Of a stretch of 64,000 nt of DNA, positions 34,601-42,164 are shown one piece after another. The notes below the pieces were generated by a model. It did no database searches. It was not told the origin of the DNA and saw nothing but the letters and a program-made list of their open reading frames with translations. The DNA lies in assembly GCA_965206355.1 (NCBI GenBank), contig OZ242212.1, forward strand, positions 1,860,001-1,924,000. The letters are read 5' to 3'. Position numbers and translations under genes: made by a program. Every line of letters begins with the position of its first letter. Position 1 is the stretch's first letter. Source of the stretch: Spongiihabitans sp965206355. GTDB taxonomy: Bacteria; Pseudomonadota; Gammaproteobacteria; Arenicellales; Poriferihabitantaceae.

Positions 34601-35511
34601 TACGCATTTCTGGTTTTTTTCGGGATGCTTTTGGCAATGTGGCACGATTATTTGATAGCGCAGTGCAGACCTTAGCTGATTACGATGAACCCGGAGAATT
34701 CAATATGTTACAACGACATATTAAAGTAACACACAAAAAACTAATCGCACAGGGGCTGGATGCAAAACAGGCAGCTATGCAGGCGCGTTTCCGTGTCTTT
34801 GGTTCTAAACCAGGTACTTATGGTGCTGGCTTACAGGGCTTGATAGAGCAAGGTGTCTGGCAGGATAAAACTGATCTTGCTCAAGCATATGTCAATTGGG
34901 GCGGTTACAGCTACACTCAGGAACATTCTGGTCAGCCTGCCTTTGTTGCCTTCGAATCACGACTTGAACAACTTGAAGTGGTTATTCAAAATCAAGATAA
35001 TCGGGAACACGATCTACTGGATTCTGATGACTATTACCAGTTTCAGGGCGGCATGGCGAATGCTGTTGAAGTGCTTAAAGGCGAGTTGCCCGAAATCTAT
35101 CACGGTGATCATTCCGACCCGTCCAACCCGAAAATACGAACCTTAAAAGAAGAATTAAATCGGGTAATTCGCAGCAGAGTCATCAACCCCAAATGGATCA
35201 AGGCCATGCGTCAACACGGTTACAAAGGCGCATTTGAAATGGCAGCCTCAGTAGATTACCTGTTTGCCTATGACGCAACAACCAATCTGATTGATGATTA
35301 CCAATATGAAATGGTAACCGATGCGCTGGTAATGGATCCGCAGAACCGACAATTTTTGGAGAAATCCAACCCCAACGCACTGAAAGAAATGTCGGAAAGG
35401 TTGCTCGAAGCTCAACAACGCGGACTATGGGGATCCCCCGGTAAATATCATCAACAACTCATCGACACTATTTTAGAAATTGACAATTCCCTTGAAATCA
35501 ACACTCAATGA
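31624..35511 (+). CDS. cobN: aerobic-type cobaltochelatase subunit CobN
   Basis: A 1295-residue CobN/BchH-type subunit, full family length. It inserts cobalt into hydrogenobyrinic acid a,c-diamide with ATPase partners CobS/CobT or ChlI/ChlD-like proteins, none of which are in this window. Diagnostic segments are the N-terminal SLLGGMSYWRYG, YPTKDGRIGNGVGLDTPAS, NYHDPDLVPPHNYLAFYFWL, HIGKHGNLEWLPGKS, LPTGRNFYAVD and WGGYSYTQE. Its stop codon is formed at the junction with a MITE-X: the T is host DNA and the GA is the element. Without the element the same codon would be TAA, so the protein is unchanged. Confidence 0.93.
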   Translation: MHLLAAKPGGFIDEQGIVDLQQTPGDIIILSTQDTSLGLLAEIADQLPKHYPSVRLANLINLIKPAAYDLYENDVLQHSQVIIVSLLGGMSYWRYGIERLNALIRTSSNNIKLILVPGDDQADPDLLNYSSCEAHQCHQVWRYLREGGKKNTRNLFKYIAAQFFERQTLKLDETEYAFEAARILPPCLIFSHNESPLTLESWQQTRNNALPTAIMLFYRSHVQSGNTHAFDEFIALLASQFNVLPVATLSLKDPACLATVNHLIEAINCDVLINTTSFSQHLQGNAALSSEPQQASRLFDKDIPVIQAILAANSESDWSQSDSGLRSRDIAMNIALPEYDGKIISRAISFKSLFRRSKSTEIDVVRYQLKSERAQFVVDLASRWAELRRKVNSQKRIALILANYPTKDGRIGNGVGLDTPASAINILNALKQAGYSLTDIPSHGDALILRLQSAVTNDLDRLPVRSCHQHLSISDYQHFFKKISIENQRLIKERWGNIEDDPKYSAQGIMVAGIRLGEIFVGIQPTRGFDVDVVANYHDPDLVPPHNYLAFYFWLRHIYAADAIAHIGKHGNLEWLPGKSVALSDRCWPDIIFGPTPHLYPFIVNDPGEGTQAKRRAQAVILDHLMPPMARAETYGELQELEQRLDEYYQAMELDQRREKHLRKKIIALVYQSNLTQELNLTVAADADKSAPSITDDIAQNDTLHDDMLQKVDTYLCELKEAQIRHGLHRFGQLPDNQNLAETLVALTRLPRGEGANDAGILHCLSSDLALHNGDAALFNPLKFDPATPWQGNKPKLLKNISSADWRTEADTRERLELLAQHCINNMLNRETIVATLPRTANLFGYIEKTLLTAVIQSANDEIKHFVGALSGQFVPAGASGAPTRGRLDVLPTGRNFYAVDARSIPTQSAWELGQLSTEQLLMRHLQEHGEYPRQLGISVWGTSTMRTGGDDIAQALALMGVRPIWAEGSNRVMDIEIIPAFQLGRPRVDVTLRISGFFRDAFGNVARLFDSAVQTLADYDEPGEFNMLQRHIKVTHKKLIAQGLDAKQAAMQARFRVFGSKPGTYGAGLQGLIEQGVWQDKTDLAQAYVNWGGYSYTQEHSGQPAFVAFESRLEQLEVVIQNQDNREHDLLDSDDYYQFQGGMANAVEVLKGELPEIYHGDHSDPSNPKIRTLKEELNRVIRSRVINPKWIKAMRQHGYKGAFEMAASVDYLFAYDATTNLIDDYQYEMVTDALVMDPQNRQFLEKSNPNALKEMSERLLEAQQRGLWGSPGKYHQQLIDTILEIDNSLEINTQ

Positions 35512-35648
35512 GACCTTTGCACGGAAGATGATTTCGCTTTCAGGCAAGGCAAAAACGCACGGAATGAGGGAGTTTATGCTTATAAATGACCGATTGAGTA
35601 CGTTTTTAACGCAGCATGCAGGTGAAATGGCTTTCGTGCAAAGGTCTC
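35510..35648 (+). repeat. MITE-X copy 6, short form, in the cobN stop codon
   Basis: Perfect ends and perfect target duplication TCAAT. The insertion split the original TAA stop after its T; the element's GA restores a stop as TGA. The 207 bp from here to the convergent inositol-dehydrogenase-like gene contain nothing I recognise. Confidence 0.97.
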
Positions 35649-35855
35649 TCAATAACGCAAATATCCGACTCATTGGCTTGACAGTTCAATAATGTTATTC
35701 TTTCTCATGTTGGCGTACCTCTTCGGTTGTTTGATTGTTACAACTTCCAATCAAGCAGATACGCCGCTTTCAATCCCTCAAACACCAGCTCGCATCTCAC
35801 TCATTTATAGCTCACTCTGACTCGCACCGGGCGGCGAGAGAAAAAGAAGCCAAAG

Positions 35856-36836
35856 TTACAAGCCGACCGGACGACCTTTTTTGAAGGAATCATAGGCCGC
35901 ATTTGCCAGTTTTGTCGCAGCCATACTATCTGTGGCAGTAACTGGCATCGGTTGATGATTGATTAGCGCATCAACAAATTGATTCATCTCTTCTTGGAAC
36001 GCGAATTTATAGCGTTGCAAAAAAGAATATTCCAAGCAATCGCTCCGCTCTCCGGTAGCATTTAATTGATGCACGGCGGTAGGTTTAATATTGTGCGCAT
36101 TGAGCATGCCCTTGGCACCAAAAACCTCAATGCGCTGATCATACCCATAAACGGCACGGCGGCTGTTCAAGATAGTGCATTGAGCTTCGCTCTCCATGGT
36201 TAAAATAATAGTAGAGGTATCTATATCTCCTGCTTTCGCAATAGCAGGGTCCACCTGACAACTGGCAGTGGCATGAATGGTTCTGACAGGCTCCTTAATC
36301 AGCCACAAAGCCATATCAAAATCATGAATGGTCATATCATGAAAAAAACCGCCTGAGTTTTCAATATATGCAATCGGAGGAGGAGCAGGATCGCGACTGA
36401 TGATTAACAGTTGCTCAAGTTTCCCGATCTCTTTTAATTGATTGTGCAGAGATTGAAATGAAGGGTCAAAGCGTCGGTTGAAGCCCACAAAATACGGCAA
36501 ATTACTGGCTTGCACCTGTTGCACCACTTGCGCAGTTTTTTGCACATCCAAATCAATCGGTTTTTCGCAAAACACCGCTTTGCCCGCAGTCAAAGCGATA
36601 TGACTTAATTGTGCATGGGTATGGGTAGAAGTGGCAATCACCACCGCATCGACATCATCGGTTGTAATCGCGGTCTGAAAATCAATCACTTTTGCGTTGA
36701 CTTCGCCAGCTAATTTTTCAGCCGCCTGTTTATTGACATCGGCGACATAACACAAATCCGCATCCGAATTGGCTTTTATATTCTTTGCATGAATACGCCC
36801 TATTCGCCCCGCACCCAATAAACTTATCCGAATCAT
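35856..36836 (-). CDS. iolG: Gfo/Idh/MocA oxidoreductase, inositol 2-dehydrogenase-like
   Basis: A 326-residue NAD(P)-dependent enzyme. It has the Rossmann motif GAGRIGRIHAKN at residues 8-19, ATSTHTHAQL, and the catalytic segment EKPIDLD near residue 95. DMTIHDFDMALWL (HD motif) near residue 170 carries the general-base residues. The length and motifs fit myo-inositol 2-dehydrogenase (IolG/MI2DH), though glucose- or scyllo-inositol-type relatives cannot be excluded. It lies downstream of the solute-binding-protein gene on the same strand, separated by a hairpin, so inositol or a related polyol is a plausible transported substrate. Confidence 0.82.
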   Translation of the reverse strand: MIRISLLGAGRIGRIHAKNIKANSDADLCYVADVNKQAAEKLAGEVNAKVIDFQTAITTDDVDAVVIATSTHTHAQLSHIALTAGKAVFCEKPIDLDVQKTAQVVQQVQASNLPYFVGFNRRFDPSFQSLHNQLKEIGKLEQLLIISRDPAPPPIAYIENSGGFFHDMTIHDFDMALWLIKEPVRTIHATASCQVDPAIAKAGDIDTSTIILTMESEAQCTILNSRRAVYGYDQRIEVFGAKGMLNAHNIKPTAVHQLNATGERSDCLEYSFLQRYKFAFQEEMNQFVDALINHQPMPVTATDSMAATKLANAAYDSFKKGRPVGL

Positions 36837-36887
36837 TTAATCTCAATTTTCCGATGAGGTAATCAACGGCTTGAATTCAAGCATAAA

Positions 36888-36919
36888 GACAAGGCGGGGT
36901 GTATAAACCCCGCTTTGTC
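36888..36919 (-). terminator. hairpin between the binding-protein gene and iolG
   Basis: GACAAGGCGGGGT pairs with AACCCCGCTTTGTC around a 5-base loop, a 13-bp GC-rich stem. Its position directly after a periplasmic binding-protein gene suggests an attenuator that protects that mRNA and lowers expression of iolG downstream. No strong T-run follows. Confidence 0.65.
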
Positions 36920-36940
36920 GGGCCAAGATTTACTAAAAAA

Positions 36941-37927
36941 TCAGCGGATTTCTCCGGCCAGTTTTTCGACCAATTCAATGTTGTCTTTGGTAATATAACC
37001 TGGACCTGAGTTGATATGGTTGGAAGGGATTAATTGGTAACGCGAATATAAGGTAAGCAATGTTACCGGCAAATATCCCTGCAAGTAAGGTTGCTGATCG
37101 ACAGCGAAGTTAATCTGACCGGCTTTAATGGCAGCAGCAATTTCATCGCTCAAATCAAAGGTAGCGAAGAAAATATTACCTATTTTTTTAGATTGCTTCA
37201 AAGCACGAATCGTTGGGTGTGCGGAAGTTGGGCCTAAAGTCAAAATGGCATCTGTGCCTAAATTTTTACGCAGATGAGCGGCTACCTTGTTGGCGATACC
37301 AGTGGGATCGGTACCGGAATCAATCATCTGATTACCCAAATCAACCCCCAAAGCATCCGCAAAACCACGGCAACGCTCAACCGAAGCCGGGTTGGTGATG
37401 TAATGGTTGACACATAAAAACGAGCTGACACCGGCTGCTTTGGCTTTTTTGCCTGCTCCAAAACCGGCTGCATATTCGGGCTGACCGATATGAAGTAACG
37501 CACCGAGTGCCTCACTTTGTTCATGTGTCCCCGAGTTAATAGTAATCACTGGAATACTTTTTTTGATTGCTTTACTGACCGGCCCTTTCAGCACATCAAA
37601 ATCGGCAATAGTCAGGATAATTCCATCTGGATTACTCGCCACAGTCTGCTCAACAATGCGCGCCATATCCGCCAAATCTCCGGTGGGAGGATTGCGGTAA
37701 TCTACACGCACCCCATAATTTTTACCGGCTTTTTTGATAGCGTTTTTAATGGTATTCCACCAGGAATCAGAATCTGGTGCATGACTGACCAAGACAAAAC
37801 GCTCATTATCGGCTTGAGCGTATGAGGGGAGCAACGCGCTGGTCATCACGACAGCCAGCACCATAAACAAAATACCTATACTTTTTAGAACCTTGCTTTT
37901 TACAACCGTATTTTTCAAAATATTCAT
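36941..37927 (-). CDS. periplasmic sugar/inositol-binding protein of a CUT2 ABC transporter
   Basis: 328 residues. A long signal peptide (MNILKNTVVKSKVLKSIGIL..., ending near SYAQA) precedes a Peripla_BP_4 (ribose-binding-like) domain starting RFVLVSHAPDSDSWW. GIILTIADFD, INSGTHEQSEALG and ILTLGPTSAHPTIRAL follow the family. The binding site GAGG lies shortly before the ATG. It is divergent from the permease and ATPase genes (38343, 39497), with a 415-bp shared control region that now holds a MITE-X. The ligand is probably inositol or a simple sugar. Confidence 0.88.
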   Translation of the reverse strand: MNILKNTVVKSKVLKSIGILFMVLAVVMTSALLPSYAQADNERFVLVSHAPDSDSWWNTIKNAIKKAGKNYGVRVDYRNPPTGDLADMARIVEQTVASNPDGIILTIADFDVLKGPVSKAIKKSIPVITINSGTHEQSEALGALLHIGQPEYAAGFGAGKKAKAAGVSSFLCVNHYITNPASVERCRGFADALGVDLGNQMIDSGTDPTGIANKVAAHLRKNLGTDAILTLGPTSAHPTIRALKQSKKIGNIFFATFDLSDEIAAAIKAGQINFAVDQQPYLQGYLPVTLLTLYSRYQLIPSNHINSGPGYITKDNIELVEKLAGEIR

Positions 37928-38078
37928 CAGTTTCTCAACCTCCTTCGGTTATGTGTGGTAAGGTGTGCATTCCAGCATGAAGTAAAACATATGGGGATCA
38001 TCGTAGCTGAAATACGTGTTTTTCGCAACATTTTTTAATGCGTGTGTTAATTTTTTAATGCGTGTGTTACGATAAATT

Positions 38079-38217
38079 GAGACCTTTGCACGGAAGATGA
38101 TTTCGCTTTCAGGCAAGGCAAAAACGCACGGAATGAGGGAGTTTATGCTTATAAATGACCGATTGAGTACGATTTTAACGCAGTATGCAGGTGAAATGGC
38201 TTTCGTGCAAAGGTCTC
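38079..38217 (+). repeat. MITE-X copy 7, short form, in the divergent transporter control region
   Basis: Perfect ends and perfect target duplication AAATT. It sits between the binding-protein gene and the permease gene (region 37928-38342), where promoters for both must lie. No other feature was recognised there apart from a short tandem copy of GCGTGTGTTAATTTTTTAAT just before the element. Confidence 0.97.
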
Positions 38218-38342
38218 AAATTAACTGTCCGCTTTTGTAATACGGCCTTGCTTATTGGCTTGAAAGAAATATTGAAGAAACATGGCAGGACAAGCATGAA
38301 CAACCGATGGTCAATATCAATAGAAACCGGAGTTAAATATCA

Positions 38343-39449
38343 TTGACAGGTGACACGACAAAATCTTCTGACGAGCGATTACGCGAGGTTACTTTTTTGA
38401 AACGACTGCTAACTCGTCCTGAGTTAGGGGCGTTTTCTGGCGCCGTATTTGTGTTTATATTTTTCGCATTTACCGCCGGCGATTCCGGCATGTTTAGTTC
38501 TGACGGCATCCTCAACTGGACTACGGTTTCAGCTCAGTTGGGGATTATCGCAGTCGGGGCTTGCTTGCTTATGATTGCGGGCGAGTTTGACTTGTCCATT
38601 GGCTCTATGATTGGCTTTGCTGGAATGCTTACCGCAATTCCAGCCGTGTTTTGGGGATGGCCAATATGGTTTTCCATTATTTTTGCTTTCATAGTTTCAA
38701 TGTCAATAGGGGCTCTGATTGGTTATATTGTGGTCAAGACAGAACTACCTTCTTTCATCGTTTCTCTGGCATTTTTATTTATTTTGCGCGGCTTGACCAT
38801 CGCTTTGTCCATTCTTTTTACTAACCGCACCATCGTGTCGGGAGTTACCGATTTATCCGAAAATGACTGGTTAGCACCCTTATTTGGCGGTGAAGTTGGG
38901 GAAGAGCTATTTATTGGGTTAGCTCAAATTGGCTGGATAAACACTTTTGATGATGGCACTCCTGTAGTTAGTGGCATCCCCATGGTTATCGTGTGGTGGG
39001 TCGTTTTGGCAGTAATTGCAAGCTGGGTTTTAATGCGAACTCGTTTTGGAAACTGGATTTTTGCCTCTGGAGGGGATAAAAATGCCGCTAAAAATATGGG
39101 TGTACCCACCGATCGAGTAAAAATAATACTATTTGTTGTTACCGCATTTACTGCGGTTTTGTATTCTACTACCCAGGTTATGGAGTTTGGTTCTGCCGCT
39201 GCGGATCGCGGAGTTTTGAAAGAATTCGAAGCCATTATCGCTGTGGTCATTGGTGGCGCCTTACTAACAGGTGGCTACGGAACGGTAATCGGTGCTTGTT
39301 TCGGGGCACTTATTTTTGGCGTTGTGCAGATGGGTATCTTTTTTACAGGAGTGAATTCGGATTGGTTCAGGGTTTTTCTTGGTGTGATGTTATTGCTTGC
39401 CGTGTTACTGAATAACTTTATTCGTAAACGCGCCACTCAAGCACATTGA
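38343..39449 (+). CDS. CUT2-family ABC transporter permease (RbsC/FrcC-like)
   Basis: A 368-residue inner-membrane protein with 8-10 spans. AGEFDLSIGSMIGFAGML near residue 80 is the conserved CUT2 permease segment; RTRFGNWIFASGGDKNAAKNMG is the cytoplasmic loop that meets the ATPase. The start is a TTG with GGAG nine bases upstream, giving MTGDTTKSSDERL. There is an unusual insertion of about 40 residues (near LSENDWLAPLFGGEVGEE) before the middle spans. The ATPase gene follows after 47 bp. Confidence 0.88.
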   Translation: MTGDTTKSSDERLREVTFLKRLLTRPELGAFSGAVFVFIFFAFTAGDSGMFSSDGILNWTTVSAQLGIIAVGACLLMIAGEFDLSIGSMIGFAGMLTAIPAVFWGWPIWFSIIFAFIVSMSIGALIGYIVVKTELPSFIVSLAFLFILRGLTIALSILFTNRTIVSGVTDLSENDWLAPLFGGEVGEELFIGLAQIGWINTFDDGTPVVSGIPMVIVWWVVLAVIASWVLMRTRFGNWIFASGGDKNAAKNMGVPTDRVKIILFVVTAFTAVLYSTTQVMEFGSAAADRGVLKEFEAIIAVVIGGALLTGGYGTVIGACFGALIFGVVQMGIFFTGVNSDWFRVFLGVMLLLAVLLNNFIRKRATQAH

Positions 39450-39496
39450 ATCCGCAACATTGAGTCCGCATGTTAAGTCCAAAGGAAGAGCGCAGC

Positions 39497-40297
39497 ATGA
39501 AACCCATTATTGAATTATGCAAGGTGAGTTGTATTTTTGGCCCTGTGGTTGCTTTGCAAGATATGGACATGAAAGTCTATGAAAGTGAAGTGCATTGTTT
39601 GCTGGGTGACAATGGTGCCGGAAAATCAACGCTGATCAAAACGCTGGCTGGGGTAATCACGCCACCCAGCAAAGGTGAATATTACTTAAATGGCGTTCCC
39701 GCAAAATTTACATCTCCAAGGGATGCGCTGGATCATGGCATCGCCACGGTGTATCAAGACCTTGCCCTGGTGCCTTTGATGAGTATTACGCGTAATTTTT
39801 TCATGGGTAGTGAGTCGGCAGCATCCAAAGGCTGGGGAATTTTCAAAAGCTTTGATATAAATCGTGCCCATGAAATCGCAATAGCCGGATTGGCGGACAT
39901 GGGGATTGATATAAGAGACCCCGATCAGACGGTGGGCACCATGTCGGGTGGTGAACGCCAATCGCTGGCCATTGCCAGAGCTATTTATTTTGGTGCCAAA
40001 GTGTTAATTCTCGATGAACCCACCGCCGCGCTTGGCGTGAAGCAGTCCTCTAATGTGCTTAAAGTCGTCGCGAAGGCCCGCCAGAAAGGATTGGCCATTA
40101 TCTTGATTACACACAATGTGCATCATGCCTATCCGATAGCCAACCGTTTTACGCTACTCAATCGTGGAAAAAGTTTGGGCAGTTACAGAAAAGACGAAAT
40201 AACCAGAGAAAAAGTTCTATCTATGATGGCGGGTGGTGGTGAAATGGATGAACTGGAAACTGATTTGGCTGAATTCAAAAGAACAGATCGCCCATAA
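39497..40297 (+). CDS. CUT2-family ABC transporter ATPase, single-domain (FrcA-like)
   Basis: A 266-residue ATPase. Walker A LGDNGAGKSTLIKTLAG, signature MSGGERQSLAIARAI, Walker B VLILDEPTAALG and switch His in LITHNVHHA are intact. Unlike RbsA-type ATPases it has one nucleotide-binding domain, as in the fructose transporter FrcA. The start ATG at 39497 has AAGGAAGAG eight bases upstream; the frame is open back to 39470. It completes the transporter with the permease and the divergently encoded binding protein. Confidence 0.9.
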   Translation: MKPIIELCKVSCIFGPVVALQDMDMKVYESEVHCLLGDNGAGKSTLIKTLAGVITPPSKGEYYLNGVPAKFTSPRDALDHGIATVYQDLALVPLMSITRNFFMGSESAASKGWGIFKSFDINRAHEIAIAGLADMGIDIRDPDQTVGTMSGGERQSLAIARAIYFGAKVLILDEPTAALGVKQSSNVLKVVAKARQKGLAIILITHNVHHAYPIANRFTLLNRGKSLGSYRKDEITREKVLSMMAGGGEMDELETDLAEFKRTDRP

Positions 40298-40460
40298 GAC
40301 AAGGCGATAACGATAAACCGTTTGACTAAAATAGCTGTCGCTAATGCTCATGTTTTTGTTGCAGAGTAACGGCGTCGGCATGTTAATACGGTGTTGTTAG
40401 TGGGTATGCCTTATAATGTCTGTTTTTATATGAACAGACGCTTACGCTAAATTTTTGTCT

Positions 40461-41183
40461 ATGCGAAATAAATTATTCGGGCTTGTTGTTAGAGTTGTTG
40501 TCGGCATCCTGTTGCCGAGTCTTACTTTTGCTCAGGCTTACGCACGTGACTATGCCGTTGAATTTATCGTTTTTGAGCGTCTTACTGATGCCAATGAAGC
40601 GGGAGAAGTATGGAATTTTTCGGCTGAACGTATTGCCAGAAAATTACAGAAAACACATAATCTGGCAGACAAGGCAATTGACTATGCAACACTGCCGGAT
40701 TTAGATACGCCGGATAGTCGCTATACCATTCTGTCAAAATTAGATAATCTGGCTGCCATCAGCCGTCATTTAGTCGCTGCCGGATACAGAATATTACACT
40801 CAGCAAACTGGATTCAACCTGCCGCAACCTATCAGAACGCGCCTTTGATCTCTTTCGGCGTATCAGATTCCCCATTGCCTTATGGATTCATTAAGGTTTA
40901 CAAGACCGCACTGATTTTTGTTGATATTGATGTGCAGTATTCGCCGATAATGTCAACAGGATTTATTGCGCATACTCGCACCCCGACCGTCAATCCTGGC
41001 AACAACCGTGTCGGTACAGATGACAATACAGATGCCGCACCGATAGGGAGAAAATTCCAGGCGCATTTCTTTATATCCGAGAAGCGGCGGCTAAAGTTCA
41101 AGGAAATTCATTATTTAGACCACCCTCTGTTCGGGGTAATCATCGGCGTATGGCCATCAGAACGAGGAGACAAACCGCTGTAA
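40461..41183 (+). CDS. csiV: CsiV-like periplasmic protein
   Basis: About 240 residues. A signal peptide (MRNKLFGLVVRVVVGILLPS..., cleavage near FAQA) precedes a domain starting YAVEFIVFER, a pattern of the CsiV peptidoglycan-binding family. The end HYLDHPLFGVIIGVWP is also typical. In Vibrio, CsiV helps activate lipoproteins for Lpo-dependent peptidoglycan synthases. The frame opens at a TTG (40455); the ATG two codons later is preferred. The 3' end overlaps the convergent phosphorylase gene by 27 bp. Confidence 0.72.
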   Translation: MRNKLFGLVVRVVVGILLPSLTFAQAYARDYAVEFIVFERLTDANEAGEVWNFSAERIARKLQKTHNLADKAIDYATLPDLDTPDSRYTILSKLDNLAAISRHLVAAGYRILHSANWIQPAATYQNAPLISFGVSDSPLPYGFIKVYKTALIFVDIDVQYSPIMSTGFIAHTRTPTVNPGNNRVGTDDNTDAAPIGRKFQAHFFISEKRRLKFKEIHYLDHPLFGVIIGVWPSERGDKPL

Positions 41184-41918
41184 TATTACCGTAGCATCAT
41201 CGCTGGTTGCCGCTAGATTGATGTCTATGGTCGCCATCGTCAAGCTCTCGTTGCCACGTCCGGCAGCGGCATTGACCACCAGTGCAAGACAGGCATAGCG
41301 CAGATTTAATTCTCGGGCGAGTGCGGCTTCGGGCATCGCCGTCATGCCGACAATATCAGCACCTGCTCTTTCTAGCTGATCAACTTCTGCGGTAGTTTCA
41401 AGTCTGGGGCCCTGGGTAACCGCATATACCCCATAGCCATTAAAGTCAATTACCGTCTGTTGTGCTGCCTGTATCAGACACGCTCTGAGTTGCCGGTCAT
41501 AGGGTTCGGTAAAATCAATGTGATTGACCCGACCATTGACATGATCATTTGCAGCAGTGCTACCATCGTAAAAGGTATGCTGTCGGGCTGCGGTATAGTC
41601 GATAATTTGATGAGGAATAGCGATTGATCGTGCCGGAAAATCAGGATTGATGCCGCCTACCGCTGCCAATGCAATAACATCAGTAACACCCGCGTCTTTC
41701 AAAGCGTAAATATTGGCGCGGTAATTGATTCGGTGTGGTGCGATGCTATGATCTTCGCCATGTCTGGGCAAAAATACCAGCGTGGCATTACCATATTGAC
41801 AATATGATAGTGGCGCTGATGGCTGACCGTAGGGTGTCTCGACTTGCTTTTGTTCAATAACAACGGCACGGGCAAGTTGCGCAAATCCGCTGCCTCCTAT
41901 AATGGCTAATGTCATCAT
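41157..41918 (-). CDS. S-methyl-5'-thioinosine / methylthioadenosine phosphorylase
   Basis: A 253-residue PNP/MTAP-family enzyme. The phosphate site AIIGGSGF at the N terminus, RHGEDHSIAPHRINYRANI, TQGPRLETTAEVD and IVGMTAMPEAALARELNL follow the family. Its length and features resemble the Pseudomonas PA3004 methylthioinosine phosphorylase more than human-type MTAP, but specificity (MTI or MTA) rests on few residues and is not settled by eye. It acts in recycling the methylthio by-product of polyamine or homoserine-lactone synthesis. Confidence 0.85.
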   Translation of the reverse strand: MMTLAIIGGSGFAQLARAVVIEQKQVETPYGQPSAPLSYCQYGNATLVFLPRHGEDHSIAPHRINYRANIYALKDAGVTDVIALAAVGGINPDFPARSIAIPHQIIDYTAARQHTFYDGSTAANDHVNGRVNHIDFTEPYDRQLRACLIQAAQQTVIDFNGYGVYAVTQGPRLETTAEVDQLERAGADIVGMTAMPEAALARELNLRYACLALVVNAAAGRGNESLTMATIDINLAATSDDATVILQRFVSSF

Positions 41919-42002
41919 CGGTTATACTCTGAAATCACGCTGTTGAACAAAAATCATCTCTCCGGAAACGCTTCAGCAACACCTGCTGATTATATTTAAT
42001 AT

Positions 42003-42164
42003 GAGACCTTTGCACGGAAGATGATTTCGCTTTCAGGCAAGGCAAAAACGCACGGAATGAGGGAGTTTATGCTTATAAATGACCGATTGAGTACGATTTT
42101 ACCAACAGTAGGCGCTTTTAGGCGACGCAGCATACAGGTGAAATGGCTTTCGTGCAAAGGTCTC
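42003..42164 (+). repeat. MITE-X copy 8, long form, in the rmlA stop codon
   Basis: Perfect ends and target duplication AATAT. Read on the minus strand it splits the original TAA stop of rmlA after its T and restores TGA with its own terminal GA. This is the same silent arrangement as at cobN, but from the other end of the element. Confidence 0.97.
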
